The position numbers and the translations under genes were made by a program. Shown here in pieces: positions 19,512 through 27,888 of a DNA stretch of 64,000 bases (positions within the stretch are counted from its first letter, which is position 1; the number at the start of each line of letters is the position of its first letter). Below the pieces are notes generated by a model that saw nothing but the letters and a program-made list of their open reading frames with translations, made no database searches and was not told the origin of the DNA. The DNA is from Catenulispora rubra (lineage in GTDB: Bacteria; Actinomycetota; Actinomycetes; Streptomycetales; Catenulisporaceae), in contig NZ_JAACYW010000026.1 of NCBI RefSeq assembly GCF_015356825.1, positions 1 through 64,000 of the forward strand, read 5' to 3'.

Positions 19512-20483
19512 TCAGTCCACCGTCACGTAGTCAGGGCCGGAGTACACCCCGGTGGCGAGCTTGCGGCGCTGCAACAGCAGGTCGTTGAGCAGGCTGGAGG
19601 CGCCGAACCGGAACCAGTCCGGGTCCAGCCAGTCCGGGCCCGCGGTCTCGTTCACCGTCACCAGGTACTTGATGGCGTCCTTGGCGGTCCGGATGCCGCC
19701 GGCCGGCTTCACGCCGACCTGCCGTCCGGTCTGCGCGCGGAAGTCGCGCACCGACTCCAGCATCAGCAGCGTCACCGGCAGCGTGGCGGCCGGGCTCACC
19801 TTGCCGGTGGAGGTCTTGATGAAGTCGGCGCCGGACAGCATCGCCAGCCAGGAGGCCCGCTTGACGTTGTCGTAGGTGGCCAGCTCGCCGGTCTCCAGGA
19901 TCACCTTCAGGTGGGCGTCGTGCCCGCCGGTCTTGCAGGCTTCCTTGACGGCGGCGATCTCCTCGGCGACGGCCCCGTAGCGGCCGGCCAGGAAGGCGCC
20001 GCGGTCGATCACCATGTCGATCTCGTCCGCCCCGGCCTCGACCGCGGCGGCGGTGTCGGCCAGCTTCACCGCCAGCGGCGCCCGGCCGCTGGGGAACGCG
20101 GTCGCCACGGCGGCCACCTTGACGCCGGAGCCGGCCAGCGCCGCCTTGGCGGTCTCCACCATGTCGCCGTAGACGCAGATCGCGGCCACGCTGGGGCAAA
20201 CTGATGCTTGCCCGCGCCCTGCCGCGCTCTGATACTGCTCGGGCTCCGGGTGGATGCCCTTCGCGCACAGCGCCCGGACCTTGCCCGGGGTGTCGGCGCC
20301 CTCCAGCGTAGTGAGGTCGACCATGCGCACGGCCAGGTCCAGCGCCTCGGCCTTCGCGGTGGTCTTGATCGATCGGGTCCCCAGCTTGGCGGCACGGGCG
20401 TCGGCGCCCACCTGGTCCACCGGCGGGAGGCCGTGGAGGAGGCGGCGCAGGCCCGCGTCGTCGAGGGCGAGTTGTGCGGTCAC
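19512..20483 (-). CDS. deoC: deoxyribose-phosphate aldolase
   Basis: A 323-residue DeoC, cleaving deoxyribose-5-phosphate to acetaldehyde and glyceraldehyde-3-phosphate. The Schiff-base Lys is in DFIKTSTGK and the second active-site Lys in VGVKPAGGIR. It is the long form of the family (about 320 instead of 220-260 residues), with additional N-terminal residues and a loop rich in Gln/Ala/Gly around EQYQSAAGRGQASV. It heads an operon with the ALDH pair, which links nucleoside deoxyribose breakdown to aldehyde oxidation. The start could be a few codons downstream. Confidence 0.95.
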   Translation of the reverse strand: MTAQLALDDAGLRRLLHGLPPVDQVGADARAAKLGTRSIKTTAKAEALDLAVRMVDLTTLEGADTPGKVRALCAKGIHPEPEQYQSAAGRGQASVCPSVAAICVYGDMVETAKAALAGSGVKVAAVATAFPSGRAPLAVKLADTAAAVEAGADEIDMVIDRGAFLAGRYGAVAEEIAAVKEACKTGGHDAHLKVILETGELATYDNVKRASWLAMLSGADFIKTSTGKVSPAATLPVTLLMLESVRDFRAQTGRQVGVKPAGGIRTAKDAIKYLVTVNETAGPDWLDPDWFRFGASSLLNDLLLQRRKLATGVYSGPDYVTVD

Positions 20484-20601
20484 GGGACCACGGTAGACGG
20501 TGCGCTCTACGTGGAGAAATGGCAGGTCTTGCCGATCACTAGTTAGTCACAATCGGTTCTCGGTCTCGGAGCGTGGGACGGCTGATGGCAGAATCGGGAG
20601 T

Positions 20602-21324
20602 ATGCGACTCAAATCCCCGGCCTCGACGGACGACACCACCGTGTCGCCGGCGGAGAAGCCCACCTCCTACCGCACGGTCGGATCCCTCGGGACCGGCGCC
20701 GTGCTGGTGGTCTTCGGCGCGCTGTTCCTGTTCGCGTTCGGCCTGAGTTCCGAGAAGCACCCGGTCGGCTCCATGGTCGGTCTGGTGATGCTGGTCAGCG
20801 GCGTGGTCGGCGGCATCTACCCGGCCGCCTTCAGCCATGCGGACCACCTCAGCATCCGCAACCCCTTCCGCCGTATCGACATCAGTTGGCCGCGCGTCGA
20901 GTCCGTCTCGGCCAAGCTGTCCCTGGTGGTCGAGACGGTCGCGGAGGAGGGCAAGGCGCACAAGTACACGATCTGGTCCGTCCCGGTCTCGATGCACGAG
21001 CGCCGCAAGTCCGACCGCACGGTGGCGAAGCAGGCCCGTGCGGCCCGCGCCGAGTCCGCCCGGCAGGCCGCCGGCGCCGGCGACATCGCCGGAAGCGCGA
21101 TGGGCGCCGCCGGGTACGGCCGCCCCAGGTCGCTGCGCGAGGACCCGCTGGAGCACATGGCGCTGGCCGACCAGGCCGTCTCGGAGATGCGGGACCGGCA
21201 GCGCGTGTGCACGATGTCGGCGGAGAACGCGGCGCCGACGACCGTGACCTGGACGTGGTACACGCTGGCGCCGTTCGTGGTGAGTGTGGCGCTGCTGGTG
21301 GCGGCGATCGCCGGGGCGTTCTAA
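20602..21324 (+). CDS. PH-like membrane protein
   Basis: A 240-residue membrane protein of unknown function. After about 28 polar residues come two membrane helices (about 30-50 and 58-78). A soluble region beginning near LSIRNPFRRIDISWPRVESV reads like the small bacterial PH (bPH2/DUF) domains, followed by a charged helical stretch and a C-terminal membrane helix (about 218-238). ATG 20602 is preceded by GGGAG at very short spacing. It is a single gene between two minus-strand operons and is closed by a shared terminator. Confidence 0.75.
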   Translation: MRLKSPASTDDTTVSPAEKPTSYRTVGSLGTGAVLVVFGALFLFAFGLSSEKHPVGSMVGLVMLVSGVVGGIYPAAFSHADHLSIRNPFRRIDISWPRVESVSAKLSLVVETVAEEGKAHKYTIWSVPVSMHERRKSDRTVAKQARAARAESARQAAGAGDIAGSAMGAAGYGRPRSLREDPLEHMALADQAVSEMRDRQRVCTMSAENAAPTTVTWTWYTLAPFVVSVALLVAAIAGAF

Positions 21325-21341
21325 GCGGACGAAGATGCAAG

Positions 21342-21375
21342 AAGGGCGGCCGATCGAGTGATCGGCCGCCCTTTT
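21342..21375. terminator. bidirectional terminator
   Basis: AAGGGCGGCCGATC and its exact complement form a 14-bp stem with a GAGT loop followed by TT. It lies between convergent genes (stops at 21324 and 21408) and has A/T at both feet, so it should serve both. Confidence 0.85.
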
Positions 21376-21407
21376 GCTTGCTCCTTGCTTGCTCCGCGAA
21401 TTGCCTA

Positions 21408-23093
21408 CTAGGCGAACTGCGCGAACCACTCCTCAAGCTCGGCGCGTACCGCGGCGATCCGCGCCACGACCGGCGACCGGTCGGCGGCCGCGTGGTCGCC
21501 GAGCTCGATGTAGCACTTCAGCTTCGGCTCGGTCCCGCTCGGACGCACCGCGATCCAGCCGCCGTCCAGGGCCAGCCGCAGCCCCTGCTCCGGCGGGAGC
21601 GCGATGCCGTTGGCGGACAGGTCGCCGACCTCGGCGACCGCGACCCCGCCGAGCGCGGCCGGCGGGTTCCTGCGCAGGGTGCGCATCATCGTCTGGATCT
21701 GCTCGGGGTCGTTGCTGCGGATCGACAGCTGCGTGGTGACCAGGTTGCCGGTGATCTTGTCGACTTCGGCCAGATAGTCCAGCAGCGTCCGGCCGTTCGC
21801 CTTGAGTGCGGCGACCAGCACGGCGGCGGTCAGCGCGGCGGTGACGCCGTCCTTGTCCTTCACATGCGCGGGGTCGACGCAGTAGCCGATCGCTTCCTCG
21901 TAGCCGAAGGCCAGGTTCGGGACCTTGGACAGCCACTTGAAGCCGGTCAGCGTGCGCGCGTAGTCGACCTTCGCGTCGGCGGCGATCGCGGCCAGGCCCT
22001 CGGAGGACACGATCGAGGTCGCGAAGGTTCCCCGGCGGCCCGCGGTCGCCAGGTAGTGGCCGAGCATCAGGCCGACGTCGTCGCCCGAGAGCCGGCGCCA
22101 GCCGCCCGGCGCGGCCTTGTCCGGCACGGCCAGCGCCATGCGGTCGGCGTCGGGGTCGTTGGCGATGATGAGGTCGGCGTTGTGCTCGGCGGCGAGGGCG
22201 AATGCCAGGTCCAGCGTGCCGGGCTCCTCCGGGTTCGGGAACGAGACCGTCGGGAAGTCCGGGTCGGGCTTCTGCTGCTCCGGAACGCTGATCGGCTCGG
22301 GGAATCCGGCGTTCGTCAGGACCCTGCGAGCGAGTTCGTAGCCGACTCCGTGCATGGCCGTGTAGACGTACGTGAGGTCCAGCTCGGGGGAGTCCGGCAT
22401 CAGCTCGGCAGAGCGCGCCACATAGGACTCGATCACGCTCTCCGGCACGGCCTCCGCGTTCTCGACCCGGCCCAGCGGCACGTCCGCCAGGGCGCCGACC
22501 GCGTCGATCTTCGCGGCGATCAGCGCGTCGTTCGGCTCCGTGATCTGCGAGCCGTCGCCGAGGTAGACCTTGTAGCCGTTGTCCCGCGCGGGGTTGTGGC
22601 TCGCGGTGACCATCACGCCGGCCTGCGCCCCGAGCGCCAGCACGCTGTACGCCAGCATCGGCGTGGGCAGCTCGCGCGGCATCAGGTACGGCCGGTGTCC
22701 GGCGCCGAGCATCACCTCGGCGGTGTCCTCGGCGAAGCGGCGCGAGTTGTGCCGGGCGTCGTAGCCGATCGCCACGACCTGCCCGATGCCGTGCTGCCCG
22801 GTGACGAACGCGGCCAGCCCGGCGGCGGCGCGGAGCACCGTCACGCGGTTCATCCGGTTCGGGCCCGCGCCGAGCTCGCCGCGCAGGCCGGCGGTGCCGA
22901 ACTGCAGGCGGCCGTCGAAGCGGTCCTCCAGGTAGCCGTACGCCACCGCGTCGCCGGACTCGGCGCCCTCCAGCAGGTCGGCGAGCTCCGTGCGGGTCGT
23001 CGGATCGGGATCCTCGGCCAGCCAGGCGCGGGCGGCGGCGAACAGCGCCTCGCTGATCGCGGTGCCGGTGCCGAGCTCAGTCCTCTGCGTCAT
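21408..23093 (-). CDS. phospho-sugar mutase (PMM/PGM family)
   Basis: A 561-residue alpha-D-phosphohexomutase with all four domains: the phosphoserine loop TASHNPARDNGYKVY, metal loop NDPDADRMA, sugar loop GYEEAIGYCVD and phosphate-binding RPSGTEPKLKCY. The family moves phosphate between C1 and C6 (or C5) of sugars. It lies 20 nt downstream of purine nucleoside phosphorylase in the same operon. That suggests it could act as the phosphopentomutase converting (deoxy)ribose-1-phosphate to the 5-phosphate used by DeoC; no DeoB-type gene is in the window. Phosphomannomutase or phosphoglucomutase activity is the standard annotation, and sequence does not decide between them. Confidence 0.93.
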   Translation of the reverse strand: MTQRTELGTGTAISEALFAAARAWLAEDPDPTTRTELADLLEGAESGDAVAYGYLEDRFDGRLQFGTAGLRGELGAGPNRMNRVTVLRAAAGLAAFVTGQHGIGQVVAIGYDARHNSRRFAEDTAEVMLGAGHRPYLMPRELPTPMLAYSVLALGAQAGVMVTASHNPARDNGYKVYLGDGSQITEPNDALIAAKIDAVGALADVPLGRVENAEAVPESVIESYVARSAELMPDSPELDLTYVYTAMHGVGYELARRVLTNAGFPEPISVPEQQKPDPDFPTVSFPNPEEPGTLDLAFALAAEHNADLIIANDPDADRMALAVPDKAAPGGWRRLSGDDVGLMLGHYLATAGRRGTFATSIVSSEGLAAIAADAKVDYARTLTGFKWLSKVPNLAFGYEEAIGYCVDPAHVKDKDGVTAALTAAVLVAALKANGRTLLDYLAEVDKITGNLVTTQLSIRSNDPEQIQTMMRTLRRNPPAALGGVAVAEVGDLSANGIALPPEQGLRLALDGGWIAVRPSGTEPKLKCYIELGDHAAADRSPVVARIAAVRAELEEWFAQFA

Positions 23094-23113
23094 CGCGTCC
23101 CCTTCCGGGCCGG

Positions 23114-23923
23114 TCAGATCTTCTCGACGATGCCCTGGAGCAGCGTGCCCAGGGACGCAGCCGACGCCGCACCGGTCTCCATGACCTCGGTGTGCGACAG
23201 CGGCTCGCCGGTCATGCCGGCGGCGAGGTTCGTCACCAGGGAGATACCCATGACTTCGGCCCCCGCCTCACGCGCCGCGATCGCCTCCAGCGCGGTGGAC
23301 ATGCCGACCAGGTCGGCGCCCCAGCCGCGGAACATGCGGATCTCGGCCGGGGTCTCGAAGTGCGGGCCGCGCAGCGCCAGGTAGACGCCCTCGGCCAGGC
23401 TCGGGTCGACGGTGCGCGCGAGCTCGCGCAGCCGTGCGGAGTACAGGTCGGTGAGGTCCACGAAGCGGGCGCCGACGATCGGCGACTCGTTCTGCAGGTT
23501 CAGGTGGTCGCTGATCAGGACCGGCTGGCCGGCGTGCATGTCCGAGCGCAGGCCGCCGCAGCCGTTGGTGAGCACGACGGTCTTCACGCCGTTGGCCACC
23601 GCGGTGCGCACGCCGTGCGCGACCGAGGCGACGCCGCGGCCCTCGTACAGGTGCGTGCGGCCCAGGAAGACCAGGACCTTGTTGCCGCCGACGGACACCG
23701 AGCGCACCTTGCCGGCGTGCCCGATGACGGTGGACGCGGCGAAGCCGGGCAGGGCGTCGACCGGGGACTCCCAGTCCGGGGTGCCGAGCGCGTCGGCGGC
23801 CTCGGCCCAGCCGGAGCCCATGACCACGGCGACGTCGTGCCGCCCGGCGAGCTCGGTGAGGCTGGCGGCGGCGGTCTCGGCGAGCTGGTAGGGGTCCTGG
23901 GTCGGGTCAGCGCTGTTCGTCAC
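23114..23923 (-). CDS. purine nucleoside phosphorylase
   Basis: A 269-residue trimeric-type (PNP/MTAP family) purine nucleoside phosphorylase, splitting inosine and guanosine to base and ribose-1-phosphate. It shows MGSGW at the phosphate site, [39 protein letters not shown] with substrate-contacting Glu and Met, and SLVTNLAAG with the base-binding Asn. It is the first gene of the operon with the phosphosugar mutase. It completes the purine branch begun by adenosine deaminase at 9.3-10.4 kb. Confidence 0.95.
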   Translation of the reverse strand: MTNSADPTQDPYQLAETAAASLTELAGRHDVAVVMGSGWAEAADALGTPDWESPVDALPGFAASTVIGHAGKVRSVSVGGNKVLVFLGRTHLYEGRGVASVAHGVRTAVANGVKTVVLTNGCGGLRSDMHAGQPVLISDHLNLQNESPIVGARFVDLTDLYSARLRELARTVDPSLAEGVYLALRGPHFETPAEIRMFRGWGADLVGMSTALEAIAAREAGAEVMGISLVTNLAAGMTGEPLSHTEVMETGAASAASLGTLLQGIVEKI

Positions 23924-23997
23924 CTGGTGAGCGTACAGCGCGGGGTTCGCGGGCGGCGGCCCGGAGCCCGGCGGCGCCGGCGCGGCTCAGGTGGGCT

Positions 23998-24051
23998 CGG
24001 GCGGGGCGCAGCCGGGCTCAGTCGGGCTCAGTCGGGCTCAGACGGGGCTCA
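23998..24051. repeat. decamer direct repeats (GGGCTCAGTC-like)
   Basis: Between the phosphorylase and the MFS gene, about five degenerate copies of a 10-nt unit GGGCTCAGTC occur in tandem. No hairpin or gene is seen in this 137-nt gap. Confidence 0.6.
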
Positions 24052-24060
24052 GGTGGTGCT

Positions 24061-25437
24061 TCAGACCGCCACGAACCCCGGAGCCGGCTCCTCGCCGAGC
24101 GGCGCGGTCAGGTTCGACATCACCGGCGCGTCCGCGCGCAGGTGCCGGACTTGCGAGGACATGAACGTCAGCCCGGTCGCGCCGACGATCACCGCCCCGG
24201 CGCCGAGCTGGACCGCCCTGGTCCCGAACGCGTTCGCGGCGGGCCCGGCGACCAGCGACCCCAGCGGGGACGCGCTCAGCGAGCCCAGCGCGTCGTAGGA
24301 GTAAACCCGTGCGAGTTTGTCCTGCGGGATGTGCCGGGTCAGCGCCACGGTCCACAGGATCATGAAGTACTCGCCGGAGAACCCGGCCAGCACCGAGACC
24401 GCGGAGATCGCCCAGAGCGGCCCGCCCAGGCCCATGACGATCGGCGGCAGCGCGAAGGCGAAGGTGAGGATCGTGCCGACGAACATCGGCCGCTTCACCT
24501 GGTACACCAGCCCGGCGACGCCGCCGAGCAGGATGCCCAGGCCGTCGCAGCTGATGATCAGCGCCCAGGCCCCGGCGCCGCCGAGCCGGGCCTTGGCCAC
24601 CTCCGGGCCCAGCACCGAGAAGCCGCCGAACCAGCCGGCCAGCACCGCCGCGTAGCAGGCGATGACCGCCCACAGCCAGGTGCGCGAGCGGACCTCGATC
24701 CAGCCCTCGCGCAGCTCGTGCAGCATGCCCGGCGCCTTCTCGGCGGTCCGCTCCAGCGCCGCGACCGTGATCCGGAACAGCGGGAACGTGCCGAGCAGCA
24801 GCAGGACCGCGTCCAGGCCCATCGCCTCGCCCGGCCCGAAGGCCGTGACCAGGACGCCGCCGACGGCCGCGCCGAGCATCAGCATCGAGGACTGGGCGAG
24901 CCGGGATAACGACGAGGCGCCCTGCATCCGGTCTTCTGGCACCAGCCGCGGGATCAGCGACTGCGACGAGGGGTAGAACAGCGCGCCGCCGGTACCCATG
25001 AGCAGGGCGGCGACGAGCAGGTTCCAGGTGTTCGCGGCATGGCTGAGCATGAGCACCGCGGCCAGGCCCTCGCCGGCGGCGGCCGAGAGGTTGGCGGCCA
25101 TCATCACCCGCTGCGGCCGGAACCGGTCCGCGAGCACCCCGCCGACCAGGGTGAAGACCAGCATCGGGGCCAGCTGCGCGGCCAGCACGAAGGAGACCGC
25201 GGCGGCGTTCCCGTCCGGGTGTGCGGCGGACTTGGTGACGGCGAGCACGGCGAAGGACAGCGCCACGGACGAGATGCCGGTCGCTGACGTGGACAGCAGG
25301 CGCTCCAGCAGGACCAGCCGGAACTGGCTGATCCGCAGAACGGTGAGGGATTCGCGGACGGTCTCCTTCAGAGACGGCGATTCCGCTTCCTGGCTGATGG
25401 GCGCGTCCGCCGCGAAGTCCTGGGCGGGGTTGCTCAC
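24061..25437 (-). CDS. MFS transporter (MFS_3 type)
   Basis: A 458-residue major facilitator with about 12 membrane segments after a 35-residue hydrophilic N terminus. The loop GGVLADRFRPQRVM between TM2 and TM3 is the MFS motif A, and LIPRLVPEDRMQGASSL is typical of the enterobactin-exporter-like MFS_3 group. Substrates of this group are drugs or siderophores; none can be named here. The start is GTG 25437. It is monocistronic between PNP and the divergent flavoprotein gene, separated by 78 nt that must hold both promoters. Confidence 0.88.
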   Translation of the reverse strand: MSNPAQDFAADAPISQEAESPSLKETVRESLTVLRISQFRLVLLERLLSTSATGISSVALSFAVLAVTKSAAHPDGNAAAVSFVLAAQLAPMLVFTLVGGVLADRFRPQRVMMAANLSAAAGEGLAAVLMLSHAANTWNLLVAALLMGTGGALFYPSSQSLIPRLVPEDRMQGASSLSRLAQSSMLMLGAAVGGVLVTAFGPGEAMGLDAVLLLLGTFPLFRITVAALERTAEKAPGMLHELREGWIEVRSRTWLWAVIACYAAVLAGWFGGFSVLGPEVAKARLGGAGAWALIISCDGLGILLGGVAGLVYQVKRPMFVGTILTFAFALPPIVMGLGGPLWAISAVSVLAGFSGEYFMILWTVALTRHIPQDKLARVYSYDALGSLSASPLGSLVAGPAANAFGTRAVQLGAGAVIVGATGLTFMSSQVRHLRADAPVMSNLTAPLGEEPAPGFVAV

Positions 25438-25515
25438 GGTTATCTACCTGGTTTCCGACTAGTTGCTAGCCGGTCCAGGCTATCCGGTGACGCCAACCGG
25501 TTTTCATGCGAGACA

Positions 25516-26931
25516 ATGGTCCACGTGACTCGGATCGTGATCATCGGCGGCGGACCTGGCGGCTACGAGGCGGCGCTGGTGGCCTCCCGACTCGGCGCGG
25601 AGGTCGTGCTCGTCGAGCGCGAAGGCGTCGGCGGGGCTTCGGTGCTCACCGACTGCGTGCCGTCCAAGACGCTGATCGCGACGGCGGACGTGATGTCCTC
25701 CTTCGAGTCGGCCGAGGAGCTGGGGATCCGTATCGGTGGGGTCTCTGTGCACGGCAGCTGCGTGACCGGCGTGAACCTGGAGAAGGTCAACCGCCGGGTG
25801 AAGGACCTGGCCTCGGCGCAGTCGGTGGACATCGCCGAGTCGTTGAGCAAGGCCGGGGTGCAGATCGTCAAGGGCCGCGGCCGGCTGACCTCGGACCGGC
25901 AGGTCGAGGTGGACCTCGCGGACGGCACGGTGGCGGTCTACCACGCCGACGTGGTGCTGCTGGCGACCGGCGTGCGTCCGCGCGAGGTGCCCGAGGCGAT
26001 GCCGGACGGCGAGCGCATCCTGAACTGGAAGCAGGTCTACAACCTCAAGGAGCTCCCACCGGAGCTGATCGTGGTCGGCTCAGGCGTCACCGGGGCCGAG
26101 TTCGCCGGCGCCTATCAGGCGCTGGGTTCGGCTGTGACTTTGGTCTCCTCCCGCGACCGGGTCCTGCCCGGCGAGGACGCCGACGCCGCCGAGGTGCTGG
26201 AGAGCGTCTTCCGCCGCCGCGGCATGCGGGTGCTCTCGCGCTCGCGCATGGCTTCGGCGGTGCGCGACGGGGACCGCGTGATCGTGACCTTGGAGGACGG
26301 CCGCACGGTCGAGGGCTCGCACGTGCTGGTGGCCGTCGGCTCGCTGCCGAACACCGGGGGCATGGGCCTGGAGGAGGCGGGCGTCGAGCTGACGAAGAGC
26401 GGCCACATCGAGGTGGACCGCGTCTCGCGCACCTCGGTGTCCGGCGTCTACGCGGCCGGCGACGTGACCGGCGTGCTGCTGCTGGCCTCGGTGGCCGCGA
26501 TGCAGGGCCGGATCGCGATGTACCACGCGCTCGGCGAGGCGGTGTGGCCGATCAACCTCAAGCGGGTGTCGTCCAACATCTTCACCAGCCCCGAGGTCGC
26601 CACGGTCGGGCAGACGAACGTCAACGCGCACCACGACTCGCCCGGCTTCAACGAGTACAAGCTGGCGCTGGACTCCAACCCGCGCGCGAAGATGCTGGGG
26701 TTCAAGGACGGCTTCGTGAAGCTGTTCTCCCGCAAGGGCTCGGACACGATCGTCGGCGGCGTGGTCGTCGCCCCGCGCGCCAGCGAGCTGATCCACCCGA
26801 TCACCATGGCGGTGGACCTGCACCTGACGGTGGACCAGGTCGCGTCGGTGTTCACGGTGTACCCGTCGCTGTCCGGCTCGATCGCCGAGGCCGCGCGCCG
26901 GCTGCACGCGGACGTGAAGGACGAGGACTGA
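25516..26931 (+). CDS. lpdA: LpdA-type NAD(P)H quinone reductase
   Basis: A 471-residue flavoprotein of the pyridine nucleotide-disulfide oxidoreductase family. It has the FAD Rossmann motif GGGPGGYEAA near the N terminus, a second dinucleotide motif GSGVTGAEFAG, the FAD-contacting YAAGDVTG and a C-terminal dimerisation domain. The redox CxxxxC is replaced by SVLTDC, so the first Cys is Ser and no dithiol can form. Mycobacterium tuberculosis LpdA (Rv3303c) is known to lack the same disulfide and to act as an NAD(P)H quinone reductase, which fits better than dihydrolipoamide dehydrogenase. Start ATG 25516; GTG 25525 is possible. Confidence 0.88.
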   Translation: MVHVTRIVIIGGGPGGYEAALVASRLGAEVVLVEREGVGGASVLTDCVPSKTLIATADVMSSFESAEELGIRIGGVSVHGSCVTGVNLEKVNRRVKDLASAQSVDIAESLSKAGVQIVKGRGRLTSDRQVEVDLADGTVAVYHADVVLLATGVRPREVPEAMPDGERILNWKQVYNLKELPPELIVVGSGVTGAEFAGAYQALGSAVTLVSSRDRVLPGEDADAAEVLESVFRRRGMRVLSRSRMASAVRDGDRVIVTLEDGRTVEGSHVLVAVGSLPNTGGMGLEEAGVELTKSGHIEVDRVSRTSVSGVYAAGDVTGVLLLASVAAMQGRIAMYHALGEAVWPINLKRVSSNIFTSPEVATVGQTNVNAHHDSPGFNEYKLALDSNPRAKMLGFKDGFVKLFSRKGSDTIVGGVVVAPRASELIHPITMAVDLHLTVDQVASVFTVYPSLSGSIAEAARRLHADVKDED

Positions 26932-27068
26932 GGCTCCGTCTGGCGTCCCGGTCGCTTTCGGCCCGGTCGCGCCGCGGGGGTTGTCTGAGCTCCGACACCG
27001 CTGCCAGGATGGTCGCCCCCGGGAAGGTTACCGGCCGGTAGCGACAGGGGCGACAGGGGGCGACATTC

Positions 27069-27653
27069 GTGAAGGACTCGCATCGCAGCACCCGCTTCCA
27101 GATCACGGCCGCACTGGCGCTCGGCGGCGTCGTGGTGGCCGGGGCGGTGGTGCTGACCACAACCTGGAAGGACCCCAAACCGGACCCGTGCCAGGCGGCG
27201 TCACAGAGCTCTGCGGCCCAGGACGGCGCGAAGCTGTGCACGGCGCTGGAGAAGGCGGGCCTGCCGGCGCTGCTGGGCGTGCCGAAGGCGCAGACCGCGT
27301 ACGGCGGCCAGATGGCGGTCCCGAGCAGCACCCCGACGGACTACCAGGAGGTCCACGTCGAGTGGATCGTGGGCCAGTACGCGGTGCTCCTCTCGACGAG
27401 CAAGAGCGTGACAGTGAAGCCGACCGAGCAACTCGCCGCGCACCCCGCAGCGCTGCTGTCGGGAACGTCGGGCGGGCATCAAGTGAACCGGCTGGAGGTG
27501 GCGTGGACCGCCGCCGGCGGCGGGGCGGGGATCTACGCGGTGGACGTGATGATGGCCGACGGCTCGGCGATGGCGCAGAGCGACGCCGGGCGGCTGGAGC
27601 GGGCGGTGGCGGCGAAGGTGCTGCCGGGGCTGCCGGAGTGGCGGGCCAGCTGA
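27069..27653 (+). CDS. membrane-anchored conserved protein (DUF6215-like)
   Basis: A 194-residue protein with a basic N terminus, one hydrophobic segment (about 12-30) acting as an uncleaved anchor or signal, and an extracytoplasmic domain with two Cys that could form a disulfide (near DPCQAASQ and AKLCTALE). The layout resembles actinobacterial DUF6215 proteins. No function is known. It stands alone on the plus strand, 137 nt after the flavoprotein gene, with GGGGGCGACATTC upstream of ATG 27069. Confidence 0.7.
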   Translation: MKDSHRSTRFQITAALALGGVVVAGAVVLTTTWKDPKPDPCQAASQSSAAQDGAKLCTALEKAGLPALLGVPKAQTAYGGQMAVPSSTPTDYQEVHVEWIVGQYAVLLSTSKSVTVKPTEQLAAHPAALLSGTSGGHQVNRLEVAWTAAGGGAGIYAVDVMMADGSAMAQSDAGRLERAVAAKVLPGLPEWRAS

Positions 27654-27659
27654 GGCAGG

Positions 27660-27790
27660 GCCTCAGAAACAGCAAGCAGAGCAGTGCTCGGGCGGCGGGC
27701 TGGTGCGGCTGCGCAGGCTGAAGCGGCGCTTCAGAAAGCAGCGGGCGAAGCGGCGCTCGGGCGGCTGGTGCGGCGGCGGCGCGGGCTGGC
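27660..27790. repeat. imperfect direct repeat of about 60 bp
   Basis: The stretch after the DUF6215-like stop is followed by a diverged second copy. Both run CTCAGAAA or TTCAGAAA, then CAGC, GCTCGGGCGGC, CTGGTGCGGC and GCGCAGGCTG or GCGCGGGCTG. It does not extend a reading frame sensibly. Confidence 0.5.
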
Positions 27791-27830
27791 TGGCTGGTCG
27801 GCGGCCGTTGGCGAAAACTATTGCCGGGCA

Positions 27831-27871
27831 AGCGAAAGCGGCGGCCGATGTTCAGCCAGCCGCCGCTCGCT
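27831..27871 (-). terminator. hairpin terminator of TPM-like gene
   Basis: AGCGGCGGC pairs exactly with GCCGCCGCT across 13 nt, with AGCG/CGCT extending the stem beyond a small bulge. It lies 18 nt beyond the minus-strand stop at 27889. Confidence 0.6.
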
Positions 27872-27888
27872 GTCAGCTCAGTTCGCGG

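Noticed and set aside
17811-20204. 797-codon plus-strand frame opposite deoC and the ALDH genes
   Set aside because: It is antisense to three well-supported enzymes and has no recognisable protein feature.
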